From NCBI GenBank assembly GCA_900074885.1, contig FJUW01000046.1, positions 107,408 to 171,407 on the forward strand: 64,000 bases of DNA, in the 5' to 3' direction. A program made the position numbers and the translations under genes. The DNA comes from Rhynchosporium graminicola. Lineage: Eukaryota; Ascomycota; Leotiomycetes; Helotiales; Ploettnerulaceae. Under the pieces are notes generated by a model. The model made no database searches. It saw only the letters and a list, made by a program, of their open reading frames with translations, and was not told where the DNA came from. Shown here in pieces: positions 48,660 through 61,682 of this stretch. Positions within the stretch are counted from its first letter, which is position 1. Every line of letters starts with the position of its first letter.

Positions 48660-50896
48660 CACCCCTCTATAGAGATACTATAAAGTCGGTAACTTCTATA
48701 GGTATAAGTAATCCAATTTCCTGTAATTAGTCGATTATACTATCGTATACGTACGTATAGTAACACCCCTAGAGACTAGCACTATGCCTCGATATCACGT
48801 GAATCTAGATAAACCATAGGTTCTGTAATTCCTTTAAGATAAGTTAGCCTTCTAATTGATATCTATACTCCTTATTCTAGGTATAAAACAATTATATTTA
48901 GTATTACTATAAAGGCCTTAAGGTCTTATGGGCTAAGTAGTTTAGTGAAACCGTCTGCCGCGTTCTCTTTTAAGGGTATATACTAAGGGTCTAAATAACC
49001 TCTAGCGACCTCCTAGCGAAAGTAATAGAATTTGATATCGATATACTTAGTACGTTAGTATAATTCAGGGTTCTCCGATAGAGATAAAGCTCCCTGATTA
49101 TCGTACTATATCTCTATACTTCTAGAGTCTAGCTTATTATAGCCTAGCTCCTTCAGTACTTAGCGTATCTATGAAGCTTCTCTAGTAAAGGCGCATATAG
49201 CTATATACTCTGCTTCCGTAGAGGTAAGAGCTATAGTAGTCTATTACTTTAAAATAGCTAAGAAAACACCTCCTATAAGGAAGAAATACACTCTAGTATA
49301 CGACACTCTATCGATTCAGTTACCGGCTTAATCAGAGTCGCAGAAACCTCTTAATTTCATCTTCTCTCTATCGGTAACATCTCCTCTATAAGTCGTAGCG
49401 TAGTACTTCGTACCTTATAGGTACGCAAGTACTCTCTTAGCGCTCGCAAGGTATTAAAGTAATAGATTTATCAGAAATTATAATAGTATAGAGCAATAGT
49501 ATAGTATATCCCAGCGAGTATAAGCTAGGTACTATAAACTACCGTAAAGCTATTAATATAGCTTAATTTCTTATAGAGTAGCTACTCCCTTGAATTTAAC
49601 TATGGAAACCTCTAAACTAGTAGCAAAGGGCGTATCAGCGCTCTTACAGTTAGTTATTCCAAATCGATCCAATATCTTATCGATATACGCATCTTAGTAA
49701 AAAGAAATCGTCTTCTTCTCTCTATCACGTATAATTCTGACTCTAAGGAAGTACTTAGCTAGTCTAGCTGGAAGGATATCAAACACGGTAAGAAGCTTCA
49801 CTTTGAGCTCTTCAAGTACTAATCTAGCCTTTAAGATAACTAGGAAATCGTCGACGTAAGTAACGATAATAATCTTAGTTTCTCTATTAATATATACGCA
49901 ATTATCGGTTTATAAAGGTATAAAGTCGATAATATCGAACTCCTTGCATAGTATCTCTTACTAGAGGCGTAGAGACTACTTCAGACTGTACAGAGCCTTT
50001 AGTAAGAGTATACATTTATCGTCTATAAGTATACACCTAAATTATCTATAAAATAGCAGTAATTTGACGTATATCTAGGTATCGGCTTCACTATATAAGA
50101 ATACCGTTACTATATTAAACTATTCGACTTCTAAGTCGTACTCCGCCGAAACTACTAAGCCTATCTTCTAAGTAGAAGATTTATAGACTCCGGTATACGT
50201 CTGATCGTAATCGTGACTAAATCGTTACATATAACCTTAGACTATAAATCTAACCTTATATTTATCGATTTTGCTATCTATATCTCTCTTAGTCTTGAAA
50301 ACTAGACGAGAACCTAGTACTCTACACCCTTTTAGCATATCAGAGCGACTTATAGTCTTCTAAGTCGACTTCTCTTCAAGAGATCGGTACTCCTTAATAA
50401 CCGCCTTCTTCTATTCTAGCTAATCAGGTCTCTTCATAGCCTGATCTAAGGTAGTCGGATCGTCCAAAAATAGCGACTCTTCTTAAGCTATATAGAAGGC
50501 CAGTCGATACTAACTAGTACTCTCTATCTCTTCTTCTAATAGAGAGACAGCATAGGAGTAGCTGTTATTTAGTTCCGGGGTTGCCTTAGGCGTCGAATTT
50601 GGAGTCTGATTCGGATTATTACGGCTAGAGCGTGTAGCCCTAGGGACGTACTCCGGCATATGGTTCTTGGATCTAGGAGGCTTACTACGCTTCTTTTGTA
50701 TGGTAATTTGCTCCGGAATATCGACCTCTAGTGCTGGAACTTTATCCTTAACTGTAGACTCGGCATCTTCCGTACTATCGATTTCGACTTCGGAATCCTC
50801 GTCTTAGCTTGTGATACCTGTATCAGGAGTAGTAGCGCTAGTAACCTCGACGTCTTGATTTTAACTTAAAGTATCGATAGAATTATTACTCCTAGT

Positions 50897-51151
50897 TTAA
50901 GGTACTATTATAGCGTCTTCTTCGTGAGGTTCTATGACTAAACTGTCTTTATTAAATCGTAGATAAGAGGTACGAACTACCTTTCTATTAACTAGGTATC
51001 TATAGATATTATAACCTTTAAATCCCACCAGAATACCCTTTTCAGCTCTAGGAGCTACCTTATAGCTCTGGACTCTCTTCTCCTTATTAATTAGTATAAA
51101 GATAAGATATCCTAATACACGAAGATACTTAATAGAAGGAGTATAGTTCAC
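50897..51151 (-). pseudogene. Copia integrase C-terminal fragment
   Basis: An 84-residue open stretch with LRVLGYLIFILINKEKR, APRAEKGILVGF and NRKVVRTSYLRF, typical of the region after the copia integrase catalytic core. It is part of the copia copy 1 polyprotein and not an independent gene. The flanking frame is broken by stops. Confidence 0.8.
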
Positions 51152-51340
51152 CCCTAGCTTAATATCGTCCCAGAAGCACTCAAAAGGAGTCTTCTCTTCT
51201 ACTCTTAAAGTAGAGGTAAGGTTAGCGATATATATATAGGCGAGTAGAATCTCCGGCTATATATAGTAAAGTATATTCTGATCTACTATAACTATACGTA
51301 CCTTCTCGATAATCGTACGTATAGAGCGTTTAGCTCTTCT

Positions 51341-51474
51341 ATCTTACTCTAGAGTATACGGAGTAGACTCCTCTAGTAGTATTCCAAGGTGGTCGGCAAG
51401 CTCTTTTATCTTACTCTGGAGTATACGGAGTAGACTCCTCTAGTAGTATTCTAAGGTAGTCAGTAAGCTCTTTC
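51341..51474. repeat. 67 bp tandem duplication inside copia integrase
   Basis: The two units 51341-51407 and 51408-51474 are nearly identical. The matching place in copy 2 (about 58438) has one unit. Sixty-seven is not a multiple of three, so the duplication also shifts the frame. Confidence 0.85.
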
Positions 51475-51536
51475 ATCTGAGAGAGAGAGTACTCCTTACC
51501 CTTATTATATCTTCATACCTTAATTTTGCGGTGATA

Positions 51537-51824
51537 CTATATTTCGGCTAACTTGATTAGCTTTTGATTAGCTAGGTATATATCCGACTTCTTAGCGTAG
51601 GTAAAGGCCCACTTTCCAGTCGAATAGGCGCATGAGAAGATAGAGGCGTAAGAGTGACTATTCAGACCCTTAGGTTTAAGGTATACTATATCTATATGGA
51701 TTTTATCTATCGATCTAATAGGTCGTGCACGTGCTAACACCTTATTAACCTTCCGAATAGGTCGGCCTTTCTCATATAGTACGCAAAGGCGAGTTCTATT
51801 AGTCTTAAGCTCTATAAACTTCAT
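51537..51824 (-). pseudogene. Copia integrase core fragment
   Basis: A 95-residue open stretch with KIHIDIVYLKPKGLNSHSY and FSCAYSTGKWAFTYAKK, which corresponds to the start of the rve integrase core (first catalytic Asp in HIDIV). It lies within copia copy 1 and is not independently expressed as far as can be seen. Confidence 0.75.
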
Positions 51825-53522
51825 ACTAGTAACTATGGATTAAGTGCGTCGTACTACGTTAAAGCTAGCGTGATATATACGTCTATGCTAAAGCTCTATA
51901 TCGACTATAGCTTACTCTACTGCTGCAGGTAAGCTTAAACCCGGAAGGCTAGCGTACCCTGCGCCGGAGGTCTCTTCTTTAATAATAAATAGATTCTTAT
52001 TAATTATATAGATCTCCTTCTCCTTAGACGTATAGAGAATAGAACTACGTAAATAACCTCCTAACTTATTTAATTTAGAACCGGAGTATAAGCAGACTAG
52101 AGACTACGGGATATATAGTGTATTATAGCACTCTAATGTGCGCACTATACCGTCGGTCTTTATCGCCTTAATCGTATAACTTCTAATCCTAGTAGGGCGT
52201 AATAGCTTATTAATAGTGAGCATATAGGGTAAGTTGTCTTTTAGCGTATATAAGGTAAATTTGGAAAGGTCGTTAGATATATGCTCTATAGCGCCGGTGT
52301 CGAAAAGCTATCGTGGCTTATTATAGTGAGAGAATATAGCTATAGAAGCTGTAATAGTAGGGAAACACAGTAAAAGGGCTACGCCGAAGATACTACTATC
52401 GTCGGAATCGTTATCCTTCTTCTTTCTATTACTAGTCTTCTTCTTATTAGTCTTATTAGTCTTACTCTCTCCCTCCTTCTTCTTTAGCTATTCGGTATAC
52501 GGGATCTATTTCTTTCTAGACTTCTCCTTAAACTCCTTCTTCTTCTATTTATTAATAACAAAATAGTTCTCTAGAGTATACTTTAGCGACGTCTATTTAT
52601 AGTGCTTATAAGTCGGCCTAGTATCCTTACTAGCTGGCTTAGTAGCTCCTCTGCCGCTTCTTTTCTTAGGTATAGACTTATTACTGTATAAAGCTTGACC
52701 TGCTATCTTTCCGGTAGAGTTACTTGCTCTTATCTCGTTAGTAATATCTTCGATTAAACTAACTAAAGTTACTCCTGATTTGGCTTTCTTAGTCGTATCT
52801 GGGTTATTACTAGAAGAAACTCTTAAGAGAGAACGTTATCTTTCAGCCTATATAGGCTACTTCTCTGAAACTACGGTAATAAATATGATTAGATACTATA
52901 CCGGAAGTAGAGCTATTATAAAAGTCTCTAATTTAATAATTAAAAGCTTAAAAGTAATAATAAACTTCTCTAAGGAGTTGAAATCGTTATACTAGAGCTT
53001 AATATAATCTTATATAGCGTTATACACTAGTATATTACTACCTCTTTCGTACTACGCCTATAAGGCCTCCTATATATCTAATACGGTAGTTTTACTAGTT
53101 ATATACGCGAGAGGTCCGGCCTTATAATTCAGCGTAATTACTAGCTTTATTTAACTCTCTCCAGACTCCTAATCTTACTACTTCTTAAGGGCTTTATCGT
53201 AAAACTCGTCGTCCTATTAATCTACCTCTTTAGGCACGTAGTCACGAGATTTAAAATTAAGAAACTTACTAATTCTATTAGTTTTAGTAATATTCAGTAC
53301 CTTATCTCTCTATTCCGTATAGTTCTCTCCTCCCTTAAGCTTATAGCTATCTGCTAAGTTCAAAGACGTAGAGCTACTTATCTTCTTACGTTTATATAGC
53401 TCTTCTAGCGTAGTCGCAGTAATAGGTTCCGATTCCGGGTCTTCCGGATCCTCTAGATAGTCCTAGGACGTCGAATTAGTATCTACAGGGGGTAAATCGG
53501 GTATATTTTAAGTCCTAGGGAC

Positions 53523-53711
53523 TTAAGTAGGTTCCGGCGCTAGCGCGAAAGACTCTACACCTCGTGATGCGACAATTTCGGAATCGTCGACTTTAATTAC
53601 TATACGAGTACGAGTATTAAGTACTATACGGCTTATATATAGTATTAAAGACTCTAAAGACTCTTCAATAGAGCTAGAGTTATCGGAGTACACTTCTTCG
53701 ACTTCTTCCAA
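53523..53711 (-). pseudogene. Copia gag fragment
   Basis: A 62-residue acidic open stretch near the start of the copia copy 1 coding region. Its position right after the leader suggests Gag N-terminal sequence. There is no diagnostic motif. Confidence 0.5.
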
Positions 53712-53935
53712 TAATAGCGTAAGTGCGATAGCTAAAGAACTCTCTCCACTAGCACTCTGCGCGACTGTATTTACTATAGAAAGACGCGCTAGTTTGACTA
53801 ACTATACGCGTATACTATACCTTAATCGGAAGCTCGCAACTTAAATCTCTACCCTTAGTACTGAGAAACAGTTCGACGCTTACTATCAAGAATCACAATA
53901 CTACTGCTTCTTTGAGTACTACTCTACTTCTGGCT

Positions 53936-53951
53936 ATCGGGGCTCATAACC
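53936..53951 (-). other. Primer binding site matching the anticodon arm of initiator tRNA-Met
   Basis: Directly after the 5' LTR the minus strand reads GGTTATGAGCCCCG. GGTTATGAGCCC is complementary to the anticodon stem-loop of eukaryotic initiator tRNA-Met (GGGCUCAUAACC), not to a tRNA 3' end. Copia of Drosophila is known to prime from a half-molecule of this tRNA, so the same mechanism is likely here. Confidence 0.75.
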
Positions 53952-54129
53952 TATCGCAAGGTTACGTTGATCTTCAGAGTAAGGCATAGAGTAGTTGAAT
54001 GATATTAGTTATATTACAGTTCTAATTACTATGGAGAGTCGACAGAAGATATTATCTAGGAATATCCGCACGGACCATGCACGTGACTACAGTCACCTGA
54101 TCCATGCCAAGACCCATATCCTCGCAACA
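53952..54129 (-). repeat. Copia copy 1, 5' LTR
   Basis: 178 bp, 166 identical positions to the other LTR; the 12 differences are all C/T or G/A. It keeps more CA/TG than the internal region. Confidence 0.92.
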
Positions 54130-54134
54130 TATAA

Positions 54135-55077
54135 TAGAAAGATACTAGTATTAAAGTAATTAACTCGCTTTAAATACGACTTCTATAGATTAGGATATAA
54201 CCTAAAGATTATTAGCTTTATTATATTCTTCGAAGCTATATATATAATATTCGATAAGGAAGCTATAAATTAGCTCGAATTAAATATAAAGTTTCAAGCT
54301 ATTATTAACAATAGAGAGATAGATACTACTAGATATTATATCTAAGAATTTAAGGAAGCTATCTAAGCCTAGTTCTCGGCAGTAATTAATAAAGCAGAAG
54401 AAATATTAATATAAGCCGAGATCGAGAAGTAGAGCTAAAAGACTAATAGGCTAATCTAAGCTTACTATATAAGAATAATCTACCTTTTACGTTATGTATA
54501 TAATCGAGACTCTCTAAAGCTTAGATTTAGACTAAGATTACCTCTAAGCTTAATTAGGATTATAACACTTAAATTAATTATTTCTATATTTATTAAAAGT
54601 ATGATAGATAATAAACTACAAAAGTCTATAATAGATAAGTTAGCTCTATTAGTAAGCTTAATAGCTAAAGCCTTAGAAATTATTAATAATTATAGATAAT
54701 TAACTATAATTATAAAAGAGATTAAGGATTAGCTCTATAAGAAGAGATAAGTAGAAGAGTTAAAATACCTATATCTAAATTAATTTAGTAAGATACTTGC
54801 AGCTCTATTAGCTAACTTATAAGCTAGCTAGCTATTATTTTGAAATAAAACCTAAGCTATAAGTCTAATAATAAAGTAGGATTGAGAAATAAAGTCTTAA
54901 GATACTAAAGAAACCTAAAGCTCGGCCCCTAGAAATAGAGATAGATATAGGAATAGGAATAATACCAGACTAAGATATAAGAATAGAATAGAAAATAGAT
55001 ATAAAGAAAGTGATAGATATAATAGATACAGAAATAGATATAAAAGTAGAGGATATAGTAGCTAAGGATATACTAGA
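54135..55077 (+). mobile_element. Old repeat with gag-like remnant, right half
   Basis: Continuation of the repeat interrupted by copia copy 1. Plus-strand remnant with a helical gag-like stretch, ending in an Arg/Tyr/Asn-rich region of repeated agatatag units (54945-55060) that may be a decayed RG-rich or zinc-knuckle tail. It ends at the LTR starting at 55078. Confidence 0.5.
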
Positions 55078-55355
55078 TGTGACGACAGCTTACCTGAATA
55101 TCATATGAGGAGAAGGATAGATACCGGGGCCTAAGTTCACAGGTATCATAAGTATCCCGGTATAACTAGTGTCCGACTCGGTATAGTGTGGGACTAGTAC
55201 TAGTATATATATATAAGGTGCCTTATACTCTATCTCTCTTCTTCTTCCTTTCTTATCTTCTTATTTCCTTAGTAGTAGACTGTATAAGATCGCTCTTAGC
55301 CTCCCTACTTATTTTATCCTTACTCGTATACCGCCTTAAGTCTTATGTCGTTATA
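55078..55355 (+). repeat. Gypsy-type LTR, plus orientation
   Basis: Starts TGTGACGACAGC and ends near tcgttata. A region of about 270 bp reappears in inverted orientation at 61683-61951. No matching target duplication was seen around this copy, and it abuts the truncated copia copy 2. Confidence 0.75.
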
Positions 55356-58300
55356 TAAACCCCGGGTTCTGTAATTCCTTTAAAATAGTTCGCCTTCTTA
55401 ATTGATATCTATACCCTTTATTCTAGGTATAAAATAGTTATATTCAGTATTATCATAAAAGCCTTAAGGTCTTATAAGCTAAGTGGTTTAGTGAAACCGT
55501 CTACTGTATTCTCTTTTAAGAGTATATACTAAGGCTCTAAATAACCTCTAGCGACTTCCTAGCGTAAGTAGTAGAATTTGATATCGATATGCTTAGTACG
55601 CTAGTATAATTCAGGGTTCTCTGATAGAGATAAGGCTCCCTAATTATCGTACTATATCTCTATACTCCTAGAGTCTGGCTTATTATAGCCTAGCTCCTTT
55701 AGTACTTAGCGTATCTATGATACTTCTCTAGTAAAGGCGTATATAGCTATATACTCTGCTTCTATAGAGGCAAGAGCTATAGTAATCTATCGCTTTGAAA
55801 TAGCTGAGAAAATACCTCCTATAAGAAAGAAATAGACTCCGGTATATAATACTCTATTAATTCGGTTACTAGCCTAATTAGAGTTGCAGAAACCTCTTAA
55901 TTTTATCTTCTCTCTATTAGTAATATCTCCTCCGTAAGTCGTAGCGTAGTACTTCGTACCTTATAAGTACGTAAGTACTCTCTTAGCGCTCGTAAGGTAT
56001 TAAGGTAGTAGATTTATCAGAAATTATAATAGTATAAAGCAGTAGTATAGTATATCCCAGCGAGTATAAGCTAGGTACTATAAACTACTATAAAGCTATT
56101 AATATAGCTTGATTTCTTATAGAGTAGCTACTCTCTTGAATTTAACTATAGAAACCTCTGAACTAGTAGCGAAGAGCGTATCAGCGCTCTTATAGTAAGT
56201 TATTCTAAATCGATCTAATATCTTATCGATATACGTATCTTAGTAAAGATAAATCGTCTTCTTCTATCTATTACGTATAATTCTGACGCTAAGGAAGTAT
56301 TTAGCTAGTTTAGCTAGTATAACGAGGTTGAGGTTAGGCTCATACTGACTACGCCATCTGAACTAAAAGATCATAATATTCAGCGCACGCTGAACACGCC
56401 TAATACCGTACATATATAACTGATTATCACGTGCTTATTATAATATCTCCCCTCTTAGTAAGCTCGCCCTCGAGCGCCTTAGGCCGAAGAATTGTCGTGA
56501 CTCGCCCGGCTAATATGTTACGTTAAACTCCTAAGGGTTATAACTTAATATACTAAGATAAGAGATATCGAATTCGATACTATCACCCCTTATTAGCCTA
56601 ACGTAAGTAGTTTGAATATATCACGTGCGTAAGTGCTCAGAGGTACCCGCAGGTTATAATATAGTATGCCGGGCTCTTCGCTTTGCATGCTAGGCCTTCG
56701 GCTCGAGGTGCCGCACTGTACTCAGAGGTACTCTACTAGAAGACCGGTTACGCTGAATATTCTATAACGAGGTTAAGGTTAGGCTTATACTAACTACGCT
56801 ATCTGAACTAAAAGATTACAATATTCAGCGCACGCTGAATACGCCTAATACTGTACATATATAACCGACTATCACGTGCCTATTACAGCTAGTAGAATAT
56901 TGAATATAATAAGAATCTTCTTCTTAAGCTCTTTAAGAGCTAGTCTAGCCTTTAAGATAACTAGAAAATCGTCGATATAAGTAATAATAATTATTCTAGT
57001 TTCTTAGTTAATATATACGTAATTAATAGTTTATAAAGGTATAAAGTCGATAATACTAAACTCCTTACGTAATATCTCTTACTAGAGTCGTGGAGACTAC
57101 TTCAGACCGTATAGAGCCTTTAGTAAGAGTATATATTCCTTATCTATAAGTCTATACCTAAATTATCTATAAAATAGTAGCAATTTGACGTATATCGGGG
57201 TATCGGCTTCACTATATAAGAATGCTATTACTATATCAAACTGTTCGACTTTTAAGTCGTACTCCGCCGTAACTGCTAAGCCTATCTTCTAAGTAGAAGA
57301 TTTATAGACTCTAGTATACGTCTAATCGTAATCGTGACTAAATCGTTACGTATAACCTTAGATTATAAATCTGACCTTATATTTATCGATTTTGCTATCT
57401 ATATCTCTCTTAGTCTTGAAAACTAGACGAGAACCTAGTACTCTATACCCTTTTAGCATATTAGAGCGACTTATAATCTTCTAAGTCGACTTCTCTTTAA
57501 GAGATTAATACTCTTTAATAATAGCTTTCTTCTATTCTAGCTAGTCAGGTCTCTTTATAGCCTAATCTAAAGTAGTCGGATCGTCTAAAAAAGGCGACTC
57601 TTCTTAAGCTATATAGAAAGCGAATCGATATTAGCTAGTACTCTCTTATACTTCTTCAAGTAATGAAATTATATAGAAGTAATTATTATTTAGTTCCGGT
57701 ATTACCTTAGGCGTCGAATTCAGAGTCGGATTATTATAGCTAGATCGTATAGCCCTAGGGATGTACTCCGGCATATATTTCTTAGATCTAAGAGGCCTAT
57801 TACGCTTCTTTTATATAGTAATCTACTCCGGAATATCGTCTTCCAATACTAGAACTTCGTCCTTAACTATAGATTTAGTATCTGTACTACTATCGACTTT
57901 ATCTTCCGAGACTATACCTATATTAGAAGTAGTAGCACTAGTAACCTCGATATCTTGATTTTAGCTTAAAGTATCAATAGAATTACCTCTAGTTTTAAGT
58001 ATTATTATAGCGTCTTCTTCGTAAGGCTCTATAACTAAGCTATCTTTATTAAATCGTAGATAAGAGATACCAACTACTTTTCTATTAACTAAGTATCTAT
58101 AGATATTATAACTTTCAAATCCTATTAAAATACCCTTTTTAGCTCTAGGAGCTACCTTATAGCTCTAGACTCTCTTCTTCTTATTAATTAGTATAAAGAT
58201 AAGATATCCTAATATATAGAGATACTTAATAGAGAGAGTATAGCTTATCTCTAGCTCAATATCGTCCTAGAAGCACTTGAAAGAAGTCTTCTCTTCTACT

Positions 58301-60345
58301 CTAGAAATAGAAGTAAAGTTAGCGATATATATATAAGCGAGTAGAATCTCCGGCTATATATAGTTAGGTATATTTTAATCTATTATAACTATACGTACCT
58401 TCTCGATAATCGTACGTATAGAGCGTTTAGCTCTTCTATCTTACTTTAGAGTATATAGAGTAGACTCCTCTAGTAGTATTCTAGGGTGATTAGTAAGCTC
58501 TTGTATCTAAGAAAGACAGTACTTCTTACTTCTATTATATCTCTATACTTTAATTTTATAGTAATACTATATTTCGGCTAACTTAATTAGCTTTTAATTA
58601 GCTAGATATATATCTGACTTCTTAGCGTAAGTAAAGGCTTACTTTCTAGTCGAATAGGCGTATAAGAAGATAGAGGCGTAAGAATAACTATTCAGACCTT
58701 TAGGTTTAAGGTATACTATATCTATATGGACTTCATCTATTAATCTAGCAGGTTAAGCACGTGCCGATACCTTATTAACCTTCCGAATAGATCAGCCTTT
58801 CTTATATAGTGCGTAAAGGCGAGTTCTACTAGTCTTAAGCTCTATAAACTTTATACTAGTAAATATAGATTAAGTGCGATATATTACGTTAAAGCTAGCG
58901 TGATATATATATCTATACTAAAGCTCTATATCGACTATAGCTTACTCTACTACAATAAGTAAGCTTAAACCCGGAAGGCTAGCGTACCCTGCCCTGAAGG
59001 TCTTCTCTTTAATAATAAATAGATCTTTATTAATTATATAAATCTCCTTCTTCTTAGAGGTATAGAGTATAGAACTATATAAATAACCTCCTAATTTAGT
59101 TAATTTAGAACCGGAGTATAAGTAAACTAGAGACTATAGGATATATAATATATCGTAGCACTCTAATATACGTACTATACCGTCAGTCTTTAGCGCCTTA
59201 ATCGTGCAACTTCTAATCCCGATAAAGCGTAATAGCCTATTAATAGTAAGTATATACTATAAATTATCTCTTAGCGTATATAAGGTAAACTTAGAAATGT
59301 CGTTAGATATATACTCTATAGCGCTAGTATCGAAGAGCTATTATGACTTATTATAATAAGAGAATATAGCTATAGAAGCTATAATAATAGGGAAATATAG
59401 TAAAAAGGCTACGCCGAAAATACTATTCTCGTCGGAATCGTTATTCTTCTCCTTCTTCTTTCTACTACTAGTCTTCTTCTTATTAGTATTCTCTCCCTTC
59501 TTCTTCTTTAGCTATTCAGTATACAGGATCTACTTCTTTCTAGACTTCTCCTTAAACTCTTTCTTCTTCTGCTTATTTATAATAAAATAGTTTTCTAGAG
59601 TATACTTTAGCGATATCTATTTATAGTACTTATAAGTCGGCTTAGCTTCCTTACTAGCCGGCTTAGTAGCTCCTCTGCTACTTCCTTTCTTAGAATTAGA
59701 TATAGACTTATTACTATATAGAGCTTAACTTACTATCTTACTAGTAGAGTTACTCGCTCTTATCTCGTTAGTAATATCTTCGATTAAACTAACTAAAGTT
59801 ACTCCTAAGTTAGACTTCTTACTCGTTTCTAAGTTATTACTAGAAGAAACTCTTAAGAGAGAATATTATCTGTCAGCTTATATAAGCTACTTCTCTGAAA
59901 CTATAATAATAAATATAATTAGATATTATACCGGAGGTAAAGCTATTATTAAAATCTCTAATTTAATAATTAAAAGCTTAAAAGCGATAATAAACTTCTC
60001 TAAAGAGTTAAAATCGTTATACTAAAGCTTAACGTAATCTTATATAGCGTTATATACTAGTATATTACTACTTCCTTTATACTGCGCCTATAAGGTCTCC
60101 TATATATCTAATATAATAGCTTTACTAGTTATATACGCGAGAGGTCCGGCCTTATAATTCAGCGTAATTACTAGCTTTATTCAACTCTTTCTAGACTTTT
60201 AATCTTACTAATTCTTAAGTGCTTTATTATCGATATTATTATCTTATTTATCTACCTCTTTAGGTATATAATCACGCGACTTAATATTAAGAAACTTACT
60301 AATTCTATTAGTTTTAGTAATATTTAGTACTTTATCTCTCTATTC
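55356..60345 (-). mobile_element. Ty1/copia retrotransposon copy 2, truncated and heavily RIP-mutated
   Basis: Aligns by eye with copia copy 1 over nearly its whole internal region (55370 matches 48825; about 60340 matches 53325). It lacks both LTRs, the last few hundred bases of gag and the 3' end. The reverse transcriptase box reads YIDDFLV near 56960-56980. Differences from copy 1 are mainly C-to-T and G-to-A, with more TA dinucleotides, so this copy has undergone more RIP. A 570 bp TRIM-like element is inserted at 56318-56887. Confidence 0.88.
56318..56887 (-). mobile_element. TRIM-like miniature LTR element
   Basis: A 570 bp element with 125 bp direct terminal repeats (56318-56442 and 56763-56887) and a 320 bp non-coding interior. 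A 5 bp target duplication gctag flanks it (56313-56317 and 56888-56892). Next to the left repeat the minus strand carries a purine tract AAGAGGGGAGAT, which sets orientation as minus. The terminal repeats contain an internal inverted motif, cagcgcacgctg. It splits copia copy 2 exactly, and sequence on both sides matches copy 1 once the insert is removed. Confidence 0.88.
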
Positions 60346-60772
60346 TATAATAGTATTTATATAAGAAGATATTAGCTAACTATTAACTTATAGTTCTATT
60401 TGCTCTTCTTTCGTCCAATAATAATAAGGTTATACTTATATGTAACTCTTCTCGAAGGATCTCTAATCGATTATATATATTATATACCTTAGGTATTAAA
60501 TAATATATAATCGGGTATTTCTCAGCTTATAAATTTGTAGTAGCCTTTATAAAGATAGTAAATATCTTAAGGCACTTTTCTAAGTATTAAATTTCAGAGC
60601 CTCGTAATAAAAGAATAGTTTTATTCTTTTCAAAAGCCTTCGAATTAGATAAGCTAATAACGATTTTAATAGCCGGCTAGAGATATAAAAAGTCTTTAAG
60701 TATATTAGCTATAGAAGACTATTTAGTTGTTTGATCTAGATTAATATTAGTTAATATTCTCTCTCTCAGGTA

Positions 60773-60803
<31 letters not shown>

Positions 60804-61682
60804 TAGGGTTGATATATATATTTAAATAATAGAATAACTTACTAAGTTGAGGTATCTTAGGATTCTGTATATAAGAGCTTATATTTATCTCTTTAGTAAT
60901 CTCATATTATCTTGAGAATATCTAATTCTGTTTATTATTCTTCGAATTCGAATGTACAAAGGACTATCTAAATAAGGTTAGTATTTATTTAAAAGAAGAC
61001 TTATCACTATTATTGAAGTAGACTTACTATTAGAAATCTCTTCTTCAATCTCTTAATTGTTTTCGATATTAATACTATCAAGACTATTATAAGCCTCCTT
61101 TATAAGGGCTTCTGAGATATCTTGTATTACTAAGTTTAAAAATGAGTAATATAAGATATATCGCCTTGAAATGCTATTTCAGATAAATTATAATAGCGTT
61201 TTAAGGCCTTTATCAAAGTATTATTAGAACTAGTGTTATCCCCAGTAATACTATATTAATAATTAGTTGTATTCTTAAGTTATTTAGAAGGAGTATATAT
61301 CTAATTATATTATATTCGATACTATAGTCTTATAAAGTGTTTAATAAGACTTCGAATAGATAATCGCTAGAGTAGCGTTCTTTTAGATCTTTTATTGCTA
61401 ATAGATAAGACTTTAACTGAAAGTCTTTAGTAATATAATGATTATATTTATATATTAGTAATTTATATATGATAATAGATCTTAATAGTACTTATATTAT
61501 AATTCTAAGATACGCGTCTTGATTAATAGCAGTCTACGCGTCTAAAGTTAGACTAAAAGAGCCGTTTATATTTATATTCTTAATAAGATCTTCTTTTATT
61601 AAAGATTGTTTCTCTAAATATAGACAATTTAAGTCTTCTTTAAGAGCTTGATAATAGAGCTTTAGTATCACGGGGCGAATAC
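60346..61682 (-). mobile_element. Probable hAT-family transposase remnant
   Basis: AT-rich, decayed DNA between the end of copia copy 2 and an inverted LTR. On the minus strand at about 60440-60600 the conceptual product resembles the part of hAT transposases before the dimerisation domain: IFIKATT, AEKYPIIYYLIPKVYNIY. No terminal inverted repeats or 8 bp duplications were found. The assignment rests on that one block. Confidence 0.5.
60771..60812. repeat. (TA)n run followed by two telomere-like units
   Basis: About fourteen TA units, then agggttagggttga. Two TTAGGG-like units are too few to show a telomeric origin. Confidence 0.7.

Larger units (their letters stand above)
48482..54129 (-). 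mobile_element. Complete Ty1/copia retrotransposon (copy 1)
   Basis: A 5648 bp element with 178 bp LTRs at both ends and a perfect 5 bp target duplication tataa (48477-48481 and 54130-54134). It reads on the minus strand. From right to left it has a primer binding site, gag remnants (53711-53523), integrase (about 52000-50900), reverse transcriptase with YVDDFLV at 49838-49858, RNase H, a polypurine tract and the 3' LTR. It is RIP-mutated but less so than copy 2. The two LTRs differ at 12 sites, all transitions. A 67 bp tandem duplication in integrase (51341-51474) shifts the frame. It was inserted into the older gag-like repeat. Confidence 0.93.

Noticed and set aside
60799..60812. Telomere-like TTAGGG units
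   Set aside because: Only two units next to a TA run; chance is adequate and no longer array exists.
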